Of a stretch of 64,000 bases of DNA, positions 26,835-35,844 are shown one piece after another. Both the position numbers and the translations under genes were made by a program. Source of the stretch: Maricaulis sp047308265 (lineage in GTDB: Bacteria; Pseudomonadota; Alphaproteobacteria; Caulobacterales; Maricaulaceae); NCBI RefSeq assembly GCF_047308265.1, contig NZ_JBKQWY010000003.1:62001-126000 (forward strand), written 5' to 3'. The stretch's first letter is position 1, and each line of letters begins with the position of its first letter. Below the pieces are notes generated by a model. It had not been told where the DNA came from. It ran no database searches and saw only the letters and a program-made list of their open reading frames with translations.

Positions 26835-27833
26835 ATGACACGTCCCGCAACAGCCTTGATCTCAACGCTTGTCGAGAGCGCCGGACTGGCCCCGACGGTG
26901 CACAATATCCAGCCCGCGCTTTGGGCCTGGGATGGTGATACACTCGCCTTGAGCGCGGATCCCGATCGCACTCTTCCAGTGGGTGACCCGGAAGGCCGGG
27001 ATGTTGCGATGAGCCTGGGCGCTGGCCTGGAAGGCCTCTCCCTGGCGGCCAGTGCCGCCGGGCTGAGCATCGATACCGATCTGGCATCCGGGCCTGCCAA
27101 AGGCGAGATTGCCCGCATTCGGTTTTTGGCCTCCAGTTCACGGGAAGATCATCGTGTGCCTCTGGTCCAGCGACGCCTGACCTGGCGAGGTGGTTTTGCA
27201 CCGGCCTGTGCCTCACAGACCCGGACGCTGACGGATATGGTCGCCGAACGCCCGGATCTGCGTCTGCTGACCGATGAACGGGCCATTGAGGACGTTGCAG
27301 AGCTGAATGATTCAATGTCCATGGACGTGTTTCGTCAGGCCGATTACCGCGCCGAACTTGTCCATTGGATGCGCTTTACACGCAATCATCCCAATTGGTT
27401 GACCGATGGGCTGAATGCGCGGTCGATGGATTTGTCAGGCCTTGAGGCGCGACTGGCGGCCATTGTCATGAAGCCCGGCGTGTTTCATCTCGTCGACAGG
27501 CTGGGCCTGGCCGGATTGGCCTTGTCGGAGCGTGACAAGACCCGGTCGTCAACGGCAATCGGCTTGTTCCATCGCCCCGCGGACGAAGACCCTGTTACAT
27601 CCGGCCGGGCTTTCTATCGGGCTTGGCTGAATATCACCGCAGCCGGATGTGATGCCTGCCCCATGGCGGTTCTGGCGGACGACGTCGACACCCGCCAGCA
27701 CTTGTCGCGGGTTTACGGCATTTCTGATGATCGCCGATTGATCAATGTCTTCCGGATCGGCGTGCCCAAACCCGGTCGTGCCAGCTGGCGCTATCGTCGT
27801 CCAGTTTCTGAAGTATTTAGCGCAAGCCACTAA
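26835..27833 (+). CDS. Nitroreductase-fold flavoprotein, Rv1355c C-terminal-like
   Basis: 332 residues. The N-terminal SAGLAPTVHNIQPALWAWDG matches the FMN-contacting A-P-S-x-x-N-x-Q-P motif of nitroreductase-fold proteins, and GRAFYRAWLNITAAGCDACP is the late helix typical of the fold. Other segments match nothing I know. From memory, mycobacterial Rv1355c (annotated MoeY) joins a ThiF domain to a nitroreductase-like domain; here the two are separate genes of one cluster. The reaction could be an FMN-dependent oxidation or reduction of the product of the ThiF protein. It follows the membrane protein by 30 bases and overlaps the convergent cytochrome gene by four. Confidence 0.75.
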   Translation: MTRPATALISTLVESAGLAPTVHNIQPALWAWDGDTLALSADPDRTLPVGDPEGRDVAMSLGAGLEGLSLAASAAGLSIDTDLASGPAKGEIARIRFLASSSREDHRVPLVQRRLTWRGGFAPACASQTRTLTDMVAERPDLRLLTDERAIEDVAELNDSMSMDVFRQADYRAELVHWMRFTRNHPNWLTDGLNARSMDLSGLEARLAAIVMKPGVFHLVDRLGLAGLALSERDKTRSSTAIGLFHRPADEDPVTSGRAFYRAWLNITAAGCDACPMAVLADDVDTRQHLSRVYGISDDRRLINVFRIGVPKPGRASWRYRRPVSEVFSASH

Positions 27834-29503
27834 ATTAATTTCATAAATTCTATCAAGCGCAAACGTTCTTCCGCTGTTAGATTTGAAAACTCGGCTTCAT
27901 GTCCTTGATGCCCCATACCCGGCGCACGGGTGTCGATCATAACCGGGCGTGACCAGGGCTCACCCTGATCGCGCGGTTGCCGCCACACGCCAGGCGCGGT
28001 TTCCACGAGATCCAGACCGACACGATCAAAATCGAGATCATGCCCACCGGCCTCGAACTGCACCGGTCGCGTCTCGGGATCCAGCAAATGGGCCAGAGTT
28101 GGGACCGAACCATTGTGAAGATACGGCGCACTCGCCCAGATCCCGTTAAGAGGCGGGGCCGCATAGCCCTGGGAGACCTGTGCTTCGACCCAATCGGCCA
28201 TGGAGGTTGCCATCAAGGCATCGATTACGGTCTGATCCACCAGGTCGAGGCGCACACGATCGCTTCCCACATCGTGGAGGGTGTTGGGATAACGCACCAG
28301 CTCATACCCTTCACCTGTAGCCACATAATCCCCATGGCAGTGCGCACAGGCCTCTTGATAGAGCGCGAAGCCATCTTCAGCCCGCGCACGATCAACCGGA
28401 CCGGGGAAGGCCGGTGTGTCCAGCTGGGCCAGTAAATGCAAGGCCGACTGGGCTTGCGGGATGATCGCGCCCGCCTCCTCCATGCTCAGCCCCATGGACG
28501 GCACAGTGAAATAGGCCGCTATCGCCCCCAGGGCGTCAAGATGGTCCGGTGTGATGTCTTCAGCCTGCAGGACACGATCCGGATCATCATCCCCGCGCAC
28601 GGTGTAAATGCCGGAATTGAGGAAACGGGTTCTGAATTCGCGACCGTCCAGGTTGGGAATGGAATTGAACGGGCTCAGAGCCACCACATGACCATCGGGT
28701 AGCATGCCCAGCCGGGCCATCATCGGGTCCAGACCGTTTGTCGCGCCCGGAAACCCTCCACTGTACGGCAAGGCGCGACCCGTTGTGGCTTCAAGTTCGG
28801 CCATGCGCGAACGAGCCATGGGCAGAACAAAATACCGGAGCGTGAACTCCTCCTGAAAGGTCATCTGCGGAAACAGCCGCCGCATCACCTCGAACAGCTC
28901 TGGATGATCCGCCTGGGTCTGAAATGCCGAGTACACGGCGTCCAGATAACCCTCCAGATTGATGGAGGCATTGGGCACGCCCAGCCAGGCCGAATTTGGG
29001 TCCGGCCGTCCGGACGCGTCATAGGCCGGACTGGCATGACAGAAGGCGCAATTGAGATTGGCCCCCTCCACACGGACAGGCGGCATGCCTGGACCGACCG
29101 GTGCGGTTGTCAGTCCCAAAGGTGCCGACAAAACAGGGGGATCAAGATGATCGGGCCAGTTGGCAATCTGTCGGGGCGACATCAGACCCCAGGTTTGAAA
29201 GGCCGCTCTGAGGCTGTCCGCATCGGCCGCCGCGGCATCACCCTCGACGTGATGCAGCGTCAGGAGTGTCGCGACCAGGCGAAAAGGAATGGCTGAGCGC
29301 TCCAGACTATCCATGCTGATGGCGCCATAATCACCCGCCACAAAGTAGTACAGGCCTCTCTCGGCGGTGCTCAGTCGGGCCAGCGTATCATCCGGTGGCA
29401 ATGCGGAAGAGCGCCCGCTCTCAGGCAGAGGGCGAAGGGCAATCACCAGGGCAAGAACAAGAAGGGTGACAGGTGCAATCCAGATCGACCAGTGAAGCCG
29501 CAT
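27830..29503 (-). CDS. Diheme c-type cytochrome (RoxA/cytochrome c peroxidase-like)
   Basis: 557 residues, anchored or exported by an N-terminal hydrophobic helix (LHWSIWIAPVTLLVLALVIA). Two heme c sites are visible: CAFCH (residues 152-156) and CAHCH (386-390). APYLHNGSVPTL near the C-terminus is typical of the RoxA-like / diheme peroxidase-related family. Members are periplasmic peroxidases or oxygenases; RoxA itself cleaves rubber. The role here is unknown. ATG 29503 is preceded by GAGGAG; an upstream in-frame start at 29530 is less likely. Confidence 0.85.
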   Translation of the reverse strand: MRLHWSIWIAPVTLLVLALVIALRPLPESGRSSALPPDDTLARLSTAERGLYYFVAGDYGAISMDSLERSAIPFRLVATLLTLHHVEGDAAAADADSLRAAFQTWGLMSPRQIANWPDHLDPPVLSAPLGLTTAPVGPGMPPVRVEGANLNCAFCHASPAYDASGRPDPNSAWLGVPNASINLEGYLDAVYSAFQTQADHPELFEVMRRLFPQMTFQEEFTLRYFVLPMARSRMAELEATTGRALPYSGGFPGATNGLDPMMARLGMLPDGHVVALSPFNSIPNLDGREFRTRFLNSGIYTVRGDDDPDRVLQAEDITPDHLDALGAIAAYFTVPSMGLSMEEAGAIIPQAQSALHLLAQLDTPAFPGPVDRARAEDGFALYQEACAHCHGDYVATGEGYELVRYPNTLHDVGSDRVRLDLVDQTVIDALMATSMADWVEAQVSQGYAAPPLNGIWASAPYLHNGSVPTLAHLLDPETRPVQFEAGGHDLDFDRVGLDLVETAPGVWRQPRDQGEPWSRPVMIDTRAPGMGHQGHEAEFSNLTAEERLRLIEFMKLI

Positions 29504-29557
29504 GTCATACTCCTCAGACAGACACCGCACCCAATCACACGGCGGTTAATGGGGCAA

Positions 29558-29639
29558 TGACATGTGTTCACCCATCCCGGCCGGGCGCTTCTGGCGACCT
29601 TGCTCCAGTGCCCAAAGCACATTAGCTGACACGTGTTCA
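29558..29639. promoter_or_regulatory. Two near-palindromic 13-bp repeats in a divergent promoter region
   Basis: TGACATGTGTTCA (29558-29570) and TGACACGTGTTCA (29627-29639), differing at one base, lie 69 bases apart between the cytochrome gene and mazG. Each is an imperfect palindrome of the type TGA-CA-N-GTG-TTCA. Such paired copies look like operators for a dimeric regulator; which one is not evident. Confidence 0.5.
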
Positions 29640-29658
29640 GCCCATTCTGGAGTGCGTC

Positions 29659-30477
29659 ATGTCCCAAACCCCACCGATCGAGGAATTGCTGTCTATCATG
29701 GCGCGCCTCCGTGACCCGGACACAGGTTGCCCGTGGGATGTGGAGCAGGATTTCAAATCCATCGCGCCCTATACGATCGAAGAAGCCTATGAGGTGGCCG
29801 ATGCGATCGAGCGCGAGGACCATGCCGAGCTCAAGGACGAGCTGGGCGATCTATTGTTGCAAGTGGTCTTTCATGCCCAGATGGCCAAGGAAGCCGGGCT
29901 GTTCGATTTCGATGATGTCGCCCGGTCGATCAATGACAAGATGATCCGTCGTCACCCTCACGTGTTCGGCGATGCCGCGACCCGCGACAGCGATACCCAG
30001 ACCGAGGAATGGGAAGCCCAGAAGGCCCGCGAGCGCTCGGCGCGCAACAAGGGCGAGAGTGCGCTCGATGATGTCCCGGTCGGACTGCCCGCTCTCAAAC
30101 GCGCCCAGAAACTGCAAAAACGCGCTGCACGTGTCGGTTTTGACTGGCCCGATGCAGACCGTGTCCTGGAGAAGGTTGATGAGGAACTTGCAGAACTGCG
30201 TGAGGCGATCACCGAGAAATCAGCTGCCCACATTGAAGAGGAGCTTGGTGATTTCCTCTTTGTAATCACCAATCTTGGGCGCAAACTTGATGTAGACGTT
30301 GATGCGTCTGCACGCGGCGCCAATGCCAAATTCGAGCGGCGTTTCCGGTATATCGAGACCCAGCTAAAAACCCAGGGACGCACAACGGACGATGCCAGTC
30401 TGGACGAGATGGAGGCCTTGTGGAGCGATGCCAAGGCGTTGGAGAAAGCCGGCCTGGAAAGCGTTCAGTCCTCGTAA
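29659..30477 (+). CDS. mazG: Nucleoside triphosphate pyrophosphohydrolase MazG
   Basis: 272 residues with two MazG domains. It hydrolyses NTPs to NMP and pyrophosphate, cleaning nucleotide pools. The EExxD-type metal motifs are DELGDLLLQVVFHAQM in the first domain and EELGDFLFVITNLGRKL in the second; DPDTGCPWDVEQ near the start is the usual N-terminal signature. It converges on hflX with a 13-base overlap. The mazG-hflX-hfq neighbourhood is conserved in alphaproteobacteria. Confidence 0.96.
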   Translation: MSQTPPIEELLSIMARLRDPDTGCPWDVEQDFKSIAPYTIEEAYEVADAIEREDHAELKDELGDLLLQVVFHAQMAKEAGLFDFDDVARSINDKMIRRHPHVFGDAATRDSDTQTEEWEAQKARERSARNKGESALDDVPVGLPALKRAQKLQKRAARVGFDWPDADRVLEKVDEELAELREAITEKSAAHIEEELGDFLFVITNLGRKLDVDVDASARGANAKFERRFRYIETQLKTQGRTTDDASLDEMEALWSDAKALEKAGLESVQSS

Positions 30478-31808
30478 GGCGCCTTGACGGGCAAGGGATC
30501 GATATAGTCCGGGAACTCAGCCCGGAACCGCCCCATATCCGCTGGTGTCAAACGGAAACGTCCCACAAAATGACCGGTATCCGGATCGATTGTGTCGTCG
30601 ATCACCTCGCCATTGGCATGGAGCCAGGCATGGGCACGAGCGGCCTGGGGTGGCAGGTCGACAGCCAGCATCTCAACCGCCCCATCGAGACCTTCGGCAA
30701 GCGCATCGAGCAGGGTCTCTAACCCCTGCCCTGTGACAGCCGATACCGAGAAATGATCGGGCTTGTGGACCGTCAGGGACCGGATATGCGCGAGCGTATC
30801 GAAATCCGCATCATCTTCCATGTCCAGCGCGTCGATCTTGTTCCAGACATCGATCTGGGTCTGGTCATGAGCCCGGCCCGCCTCGATCGCGTCCAGCACG
30901 CTTTCGACATCCTTGATACGGCCTTCATGGTCAGGGTCTGACGCATCGATCACGTGAACGAGAAGGTCAGCCTCACGCACCTCTTCGAGCGTCGCCCGGA
31001 AGGCGGCAATCAGCTCCGTTGGCAGGTCCGTGATAAAACCTACCGTGTCAGACAACAGGACCGGTTGACCATTGGGCAGGCGCAGGGCCCGAACGGTCGG
31101 ATCAAGCGTGGCGAACGGCATGTCCTTGGCCAGGACATCGGCACCGGTCAACCGATTGAACAGCGTAGATTTACCGGCATTGGTGTACCCGACCAGTGCG
31201 ATTGTGGGATAGGGCACGGCATCCCGCTTGGAGCGGTGGAGCGCCCGGGTGCGTCGCACATCATCCAGCTGACGGCGAAGTTTGGACATTTTTTCCGCCA
31301 GGAGACGACGGTCTGTTTCGATCTGGGTTTCCCCCGGACCGGCCAGGAAGCCACGGCCCCCGCGCTGGCGCTCCAGGTGGGTCCAAGTGCGCACAAGGCG
31401 TGAACGTTCATAGGCCAGGCGCGCCAGTTCGACCTGCAGCACACCCTCCTTGGTGCGCGCACGTTGACCGAAAATCTCGAGGATCAACCCGGTCCGGTCG
31501 ATGACCTTCACATTCCAGGCGCGTTCCAGATTGCGTTGCTGGACAGGCGTCAGGGCCGTATCCAGCACCGCCACCGTCGCCTCGGATTCCGTGATTTGCT
31601 GTTTGATATCCTCGACCTTGCCCGCACCGAAAAACCGGCCAGGCTCGATCTTGCGCATCGGCAGGATGAAGCTGTCGGCCAGAACAAGGTCGAGCGCTTC
31701 AGCCAGGCCACAGGCTTCGGTCAGACGTGCCTCAGCGCGCCCGGCCTGTTCGCGGGTTGCAGGATGAATAACGATCGCCCGGCTGGCCGGGACTTCACGT
31801 TCAATCAA
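30465..31808 (-). CDS. hflX: Ribosome-associated GTPase HflX
   Basis: 447 residues. HflX splits or rescues stalled 70S ribosomes, notably under heat stress. The N-terminal HflX domain and helices (about 1-195, with QVELARLAYERSRLVRTW and RGGRGFLAGPGETQIETDRR) precede the G domain: G1 GYTNAGKSTLFNRL, G3 DTVGFITDLPTELI, G4 NKID. Its start overlaps the hfq stop by four bases; hfq and hflX form a coupled pair. Confidence 0.97.
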   Translation of the reverse strand: MIEREVPASRAIVIHPATREQAGRAEARLTEACGLAEALDLVLADSFILPMRKIEPGRFFGAGKVEDIKQQITESEATVAVLDTALTPVQQRNLERAWNVKVIDRTGLILEIFGQRARTKEGVLQVELARLAYERSRLVRTWTHLERQRGGRGFLAGPGETQIETDRRLLAEKMSKLRRQLDDVRRTRALHRSKRDAVPYPTIALVGYTNAGKSTLFNRLTGADVLAKDMPFATLDPTVRALRLPNGQPVLLSDTVGFITDLPTELIAAFRATLEEVREADLLVHVIDASDPDHEGRIKDVESVLDAIEAGRAHDQTQIDVWNKIDALDMEDDADFDTLAHIRSLTVHKPDHFSVSAVTGQGLETLLDALAEGLDGAVEMLAVDLPPQAARAHAWLHANGEVIDDTIDPDTGHFVGRFRLTPADMGRFRAEFPDYIDPLPVKAPYED

Positions 31809-32077
31809 TCGGAAGCGCCTTCAGCGACCTCGTCCTCTTCGATCTTTTCAGCATCAAATAGCTGGACCGGCTGAGCCGGCATGATCGTGGAGATCGCATG
31901 CTTGTAGACCAGTTGAGACTGGCCGTCGCGGCGAAGCAATACACAGAAATTGTCGAACCAGGTGACAATTCCCTGCAGCTTCACACCATTGACGAGAAAG
32001 ATGGTCAGGGGTGTCTTTGATTTACGCACCGCGTTGAGAAAGACGTCCTGAAGGTTTTGTTTTTTATCGTTGGGCAT
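31805..32077 (-). CDS. hfq: RNA chaperone Hfq
   Basis: 90 residues. A hexameric Sm-like protein pairing small RNAs with mRNAs. The Sm1 segment (NLQDVFLNAVRKSKTPLTIF, VNGVKLQGIVTWFDNFCVL) and Sm2 segment (YKHAISTIMP) are canonical. The short acidic C-terminal tail (EKIEEDEVAEG) is usual for alphaproteobacteria. GCGGAG lies eight bases before the ATG. It is co-transcribed with hflX. Confidence 0.98.
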   Translation of the reverse strand: MPNDKKQNLQDVFLNAVRKSKTPLTIFLVNGVKLQGIVTWFDNFCVLLRRDGQSQLVYKHAISTIMPAQPVQLFDAEKIEEDEVAEGASD

Positions 32078-32176
32078 ATTTGCTCCGCATGTGCCGCTTT
32101 TTCCAAGCGATTCGTGTAAAGGGTATACGCCAGATCATGTGTCCTGCAAGCGGTTAACCGGAAGGAATCCGCGTAA

Positions 32177-33031
32177 TCACCGCAATTCACGTGATAAATA
32201 TGCATCTCGTAGCGCCAAAGCGACGGAGCCGGGCATTCCATTGCCGATGACTGTGCCATCGATCTGTGTGACCGGCGTCACGTAGCGGGTTGCGGATGTG
32301 ACAAAGGCCTCACGTGCCCGTTTAGCCTCGTCGAGTGTGAAGGCCCGCTCATGCACCACGATCCCCCGTTCACGGGCAATCTCGATCAGGCTCGCGCGGG
32401 TAATCCCGCCCAATATGTCGGACGTCGCGGGGTGCGTTACCAGCTCACCCTCCGCCGTCACTATCCAGGCATTCGACGAGGTCGCCTCCGTGACATGTCC
32501 ATCGGGCTGTGTGAGCCAGACCTCACCCGCTCCCGCTTCGCGCCCGGCCTGTTTGGCCAGAACATTGGGTAACAAATTGACCGTCTTGATATCGCACCGG
32601 TCCCAGCGTTGATCCGGATGCGAGATCACGGAAATGCCCGTCTCGGCGACAGCATCCCCCTTGCGAGGGTCCACGCGCTTGCACGTCAAAACCAGGCTGG
32701 GCGGCGTATCAGGATGCGGGAATAAATGATCCCGACGTGCCACTCCCCGACTGATCTGGAGATAGACCAGGCCGTCGCGGACCCGATTGCGCCGGAGCAG
32801 CTCACCGATGATCAGGCGGAGACTGGCTTCCTTTAACGGATGACGGATGGCGAGTGCATCGAGTGATCGCCACAGACGCGCAAAATGCCCTCGCGCATCA
32901 CGCAGCTGCCCTTCAGAGACACTCCAGACTTCATAAACGGCGTCGGCAAACTGATAACCACGATCCTCCACATGCACGCTGGCGTGTTGATGCGGCACGA
33001 AACGTCCATTGACATAGGCAAAACGGGTCAT
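32177..33031 (-). CDS. dat: D-amino-acid (class IV) aminotransferase
   Basis: 284 residues of the fold-type IV PLP enzymes (BCAT, DAAT, ADC lyase). The start FAYVNGRFVPHQHASVHVED and the PLP-lysine block CDIKTVNLLPNVLAKQ match D-alanine/D-amino-acid transaminases, which make D-glutamate or D-alanine for the cell wall. Substrate specificity within the family cannot be fixed from sequence. It lies 12 bases after trkH, in the leftward ntr-trk block, where this gene is often found. Confidence 0.9.
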   Translation of the reverse strand: MTRFAYVNGRFVPHQHASVHVEDRGYQFADAVYEVWSVSEGQLRDARGHFARLWRSLDALAIRHPLKEASLRLIIGELLRRNRVRDGLVYLQISRGVARRDHLFPHPDTPPSLVLTCKRVDPRKGDAVAETGISVISHPDQRWDRCDIKTVNLLPNVLAKQAGREAGAGEVWLTQPDGHVTEATSSNAWIVTAEGELVTHPATSDILGGITRASLIEIARERGIVVHERAFTLDEAKRAREAFVTSATRYVTPVTQIDGTVIGNGMPGSVALALRDAYLSRELR

Positions 33032-33043
33032 GGGAAATCTCTG

Positions 33044-34447
33044 CTAACGACGGATCACAAGGGCCCAGATAGCGGCCAATCCCGCCAGAACTTCCAGACG
33101 CCCCAAAATCATGACCGGAATAAGGATGTGGTAGACCGGCTTGGGCAAGGTGGACCACGCATGCCCCTCCCCCGTCTGGGCAAATAGCGGGCCGGTATTG
33201 GACAAGGCGGCCACGGTCACGGAAAAGGCCGGCTCAAACGAGACGCCCTGGAGCGCGACCAGCAGGCCTCCCAGGCCGAGAACCGCTGCAAATCCCAATA
33301 CATAGGACCAGATGGTGATCAAAAGGGAATCGGCGACATGGCGTCCGCGAAACTTCACGCGTTGAATGCCTGACGGGTCCATCAGCTTGTTCAGCTCAGC
33401 GCCCATGCGCCACCAGAGCAGGAAGACACGCGACACTTTCACCCCTCCTGCCGTGGACGCGGCTGCACCGCCAATTAAAACCGCAAACAGCGCGGCAACC
33501 GGCACGGGGATCTGACCTTCATGAATTTGCCAACCGCTTGTGGTGACGATGAAAATCGCATCGAATACGCGATCAAACACATGGTCCATATCCACAATCA
33601 TGAAGACAAGCGCGAGTGCGAGGACCATGACGGCCAGGGCGGCGAGATCCGGATCCAGCAAGGCACGGCGGTCCCGCAGAGCATCCCAGAAGATCGCTAT
33701 ATTCAAAGCCCCCGCCAGGCTAGCCACGGCCAGGACAAACAGGCCAAACCCGGACAGGTCATCACCCAGCGCACCGGAAAACGGCATCAGACCCGCCGTC
33801 GACAGGCCCGACAAGGCGAAAGCCAAGGCATCGGGGCCGGTCTGGCCGTCCAGAATCAATAATCCGGCGACCACCAGGATCATCACGCCATAGACCATGG
33901 CGATCCGGCGCGCCGCGATGGGCAGATGGGCAAACACATTGTCGGGATTGAGGGTCAGAAGGAAGGACCGGCGCACACCCGGGCCATTGCGGTCCAGAGC
34001 GGCAAGCAAGGCGGTCGCCATGATGAGTGTGACCAGTCCGCCCAGGCCTGCCAGGAGGTGACGCCAGAAGACAAGGCTTTGCGGCAGGGCCTCGGGGGGA
34101 TGCAGAATGGCCCCGGTAGTCGTGAAAGCAGAGACCGCCTCGAACACGGCCTGTTCGAATGTGAATTGCGGCGTGGACAAGAAAGGCAAGGCGGCCAATA
34201 GCGGCCCGGATATCCAGACCAGAAGCCCCAGGACCAGAGCATCGGATGTCCCTGCCCGGGAGCTCAGTCCGCGTGTGAGCAGCAAAACCATGCCAGCGAA
34301 AAACACACACAGGAGCGAGAGGGTGAGAAAGGCCACCACCATGACCGGCTCGTTCCAGGCCATGGCAAACAGGGCGTTGAGGGCCGCCATCACTCCCAGG
34401 GCGATCCAGAATCCGCTCAGCGGACGGATAAGGGCGGGAAAGGCCAT
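33044..34447 (-). CDS. trkH: Trk-type potassium uptake protein TrkH
   Basis: 467 residues, inner-membrane K+ translocating subunit with about ten hydrophobic helices. The four pore loops can be seen: VSAFTTTGAILHPP, LSGLSTAGLMPFSG, FIVTTSGWQIHEG and AALSNTGPLFAQTG; the Gly in each contributes to the selectivity filter. It works with TrkA, whose gene is directly upstream (5-base gap), so stoichiometric co-expression is likely. Confidence 0.95.
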   Translation of the reverse strand: MAFPALIRPLSGFWIALGVMAALNALFAMAWNEPVMVVAFLTLSLLCVFFAGMVLLLTRGLSSRAGTSDALVLGLLVWISGPLLAALPFLSTPQFTFEQAVFEAVSAFTTTGAILHPPEALPQSLVFWRHLLAGLGGLVTLIMATALLAALDRNGPGVRRSFLLTLNPDNVFAHLPIAARRIAMVYGVMILVVAGLLILDGQTGPDALAFALSGLSTAGLMPFSGALGDDLSGFGLFVLAVASLAGALNIAIFWDALRDRRALLDPDLAALAVMVLALALVFMIVDMDHVFDRVFDAIFIVTTSGWQIHEGQIPVPVAALFAVLIGGAAASTAGGVKVSRVFLLWWRMGAELNKLMDPSGIQRVKFRGRHVADSLLITIWSYVLGFAAVLGLGGLLVALQGVSFEPAFSVTVAALSNTGPLFAQTGEGHAWSTLPKPVYHILIPVMILGRLEVLAGLAAIWALVIRR

Positions 34448-34452
34448 TGTGC

Positions 34453-35826
34453 CTAGAAATAGTCCAGACTGACGCGGAAGAGGTGTTCGACCTTGGGTAT
34501 GAGGGCCTTGTTGCAGAACAAGAGGACGCGATCATTTTCCCGAACCCGCCCTTCATCACACGGCAGGATCACCTCACCTTCACGCACCACAGCGCCCAGG
34601 GCCACCCCATCGGGAAGGTCCAGCGCATCGATCGATTTGCCCACAAGCGGCGAGGTTTTAAGGGCTATGCCTTCCACGGCTTCAGCCTGGCCCCCGCCGA
34701 GTGATTGCAGCCCGGTGATCCGTCCACGGCGAATATGCTGGAGAATGGTCGAGACTGTCGCCGCACGCGGATCGATCAGCACGTCGATGCCGAGCGGTTT
34801 GCGTAAACCCTCGAACGTGCGTTCATTGATCAGGCTGAGTGTGCGTTCCGCACCCTCGCGCTTCGACATCACGGCGGAGAGCATGTTGACCTTGTCATCA
34901 TTGGTCACGCAAACCACCAGTTCGGCATCCTGGACGCCCGCTTCCTTGAGGAGTTTGGTGTCCAGGGCATCCCCATAAAGCACAACGGTACGCTTGAGCT
35001 TGTCGGCCGCTGCTTCGGCCTGGGCCTTGTCGCGTTCGATCAGACGAACTTTTACACCCCCGGCTCGCTCCAGAGCCCGGGCGACATAGAGGCCAATATT
35101 CCCGCCCCCGATCACCACGACCCGACGTGCTTTTTCGGAATCGCGTCCAAAAATATCCAGAATCCGCCGGACCTGCTTGCTCTCGGTGACGACATACACA
35201 TCATCCCCGGCAAGGAGTGGATCGGTCATCTCCGGGATGAAGAGAGTTTTCTCACGCTGCACCCCGACCACCGCCAGACGCAGATCCGGGAAGAGCTCCA
35301 TCAATTGCTCGGTCGTCGAGCCGGCGACAGGGGAGTGCTCATCCAGCCGCAGTCCCAATAACTGGACGCGTCCGCCCGAAAAAACGGCGGTATTGAACGC
35401 ACCGGGTGTTTCAACCCGCTGGAGGATGGCCCGCCCGACTTCCAGTTCTGGCGAGATGACCACATCAATCGGCAAATTGCCTGTATTGAACAGGTCGGAC
35501 CAGGCTGGATCCAGATAGTTCTGGGCCCGAACCCGCGCGATTTTCATGGGGGTTTCGAACAAGGAGTGGGCCACCTGGCACGCAACCATATTGGTTTCGT
35601 CCGAATAGGTGACCGCAACGATCAGATCGGCTTCGCCCGCCCCGGCACGTTCGAGCACATCGGGATGAGAGCCATGCCCCACCACGCCGCGAACATCGAG
35701 ATCGGTTGTGACTTTCTCGATCAGCTCGGCTGACCAGTCGACCACAGTTACGGCATTTCCCTCGCGGGCCAGGGTCCGGGCAATGCCATACCCGACCCGA
35801 CCTGCGCCACAGACAATCGCTCGCAT
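34453..35826 (-). CDS. trkA: Trk system regulatory protein TrkA
   Basis: 457 residues, cytosolic NAD(H)-binding gating subunit of Trk. It has two RCK repeats: the first starts IVCGAGRVGYGIARTLA (residues about 3-20), the second VVVIGGGNIGLYVARALERA (about 235-255), each followed by a TrkA_C domain. The gene lies between ntrX and trkH, as in many alphaproteobacteria, linking potassium uptake to the Ntr genes. Confidence 0.96.
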   Translation of the reverse strand: MRAIVCGAGRVGYGIARTLAREGNAVTVVDWSAELIEKVTTDLDVRGVVGHGSHPDVLERAGAGEADLIVAVTYSDETNMVACQVAHSLFETPMKIARVRAQNYLDPAWSDLFNTGNLPIDVVISPELEVGRAILQRVETPGAFNTAVFSGGRVQLLGLRLDEHSPVAGSTTEQLMELFPDLRLAVVGVQREKTLFIPEMTDPLLAGDDVYVVTESKQVRRILDIFGRDSEKARRVVVIGGGNIGLYVARALERAGGVKVRLIERDKAQAEAAADKLKRTVVLYGDALDTKLLKEAGVQDAELVVCVTNDDKVNMLSAVMSKREGAERTLSLINERTFEGLRKPLGIDVLIDPRAATVSTILQHIRRGRITGLQSLGGGQAEAVEGIALKTSPLVGKSIDALDLPDGVALGAVVREGEVILPCDEGRVRENDRVLLFCNKALIPKVEHLFRVSLDYF

Positions 35827-35844
35827 CGCGCCGTCCTGTCTTTG

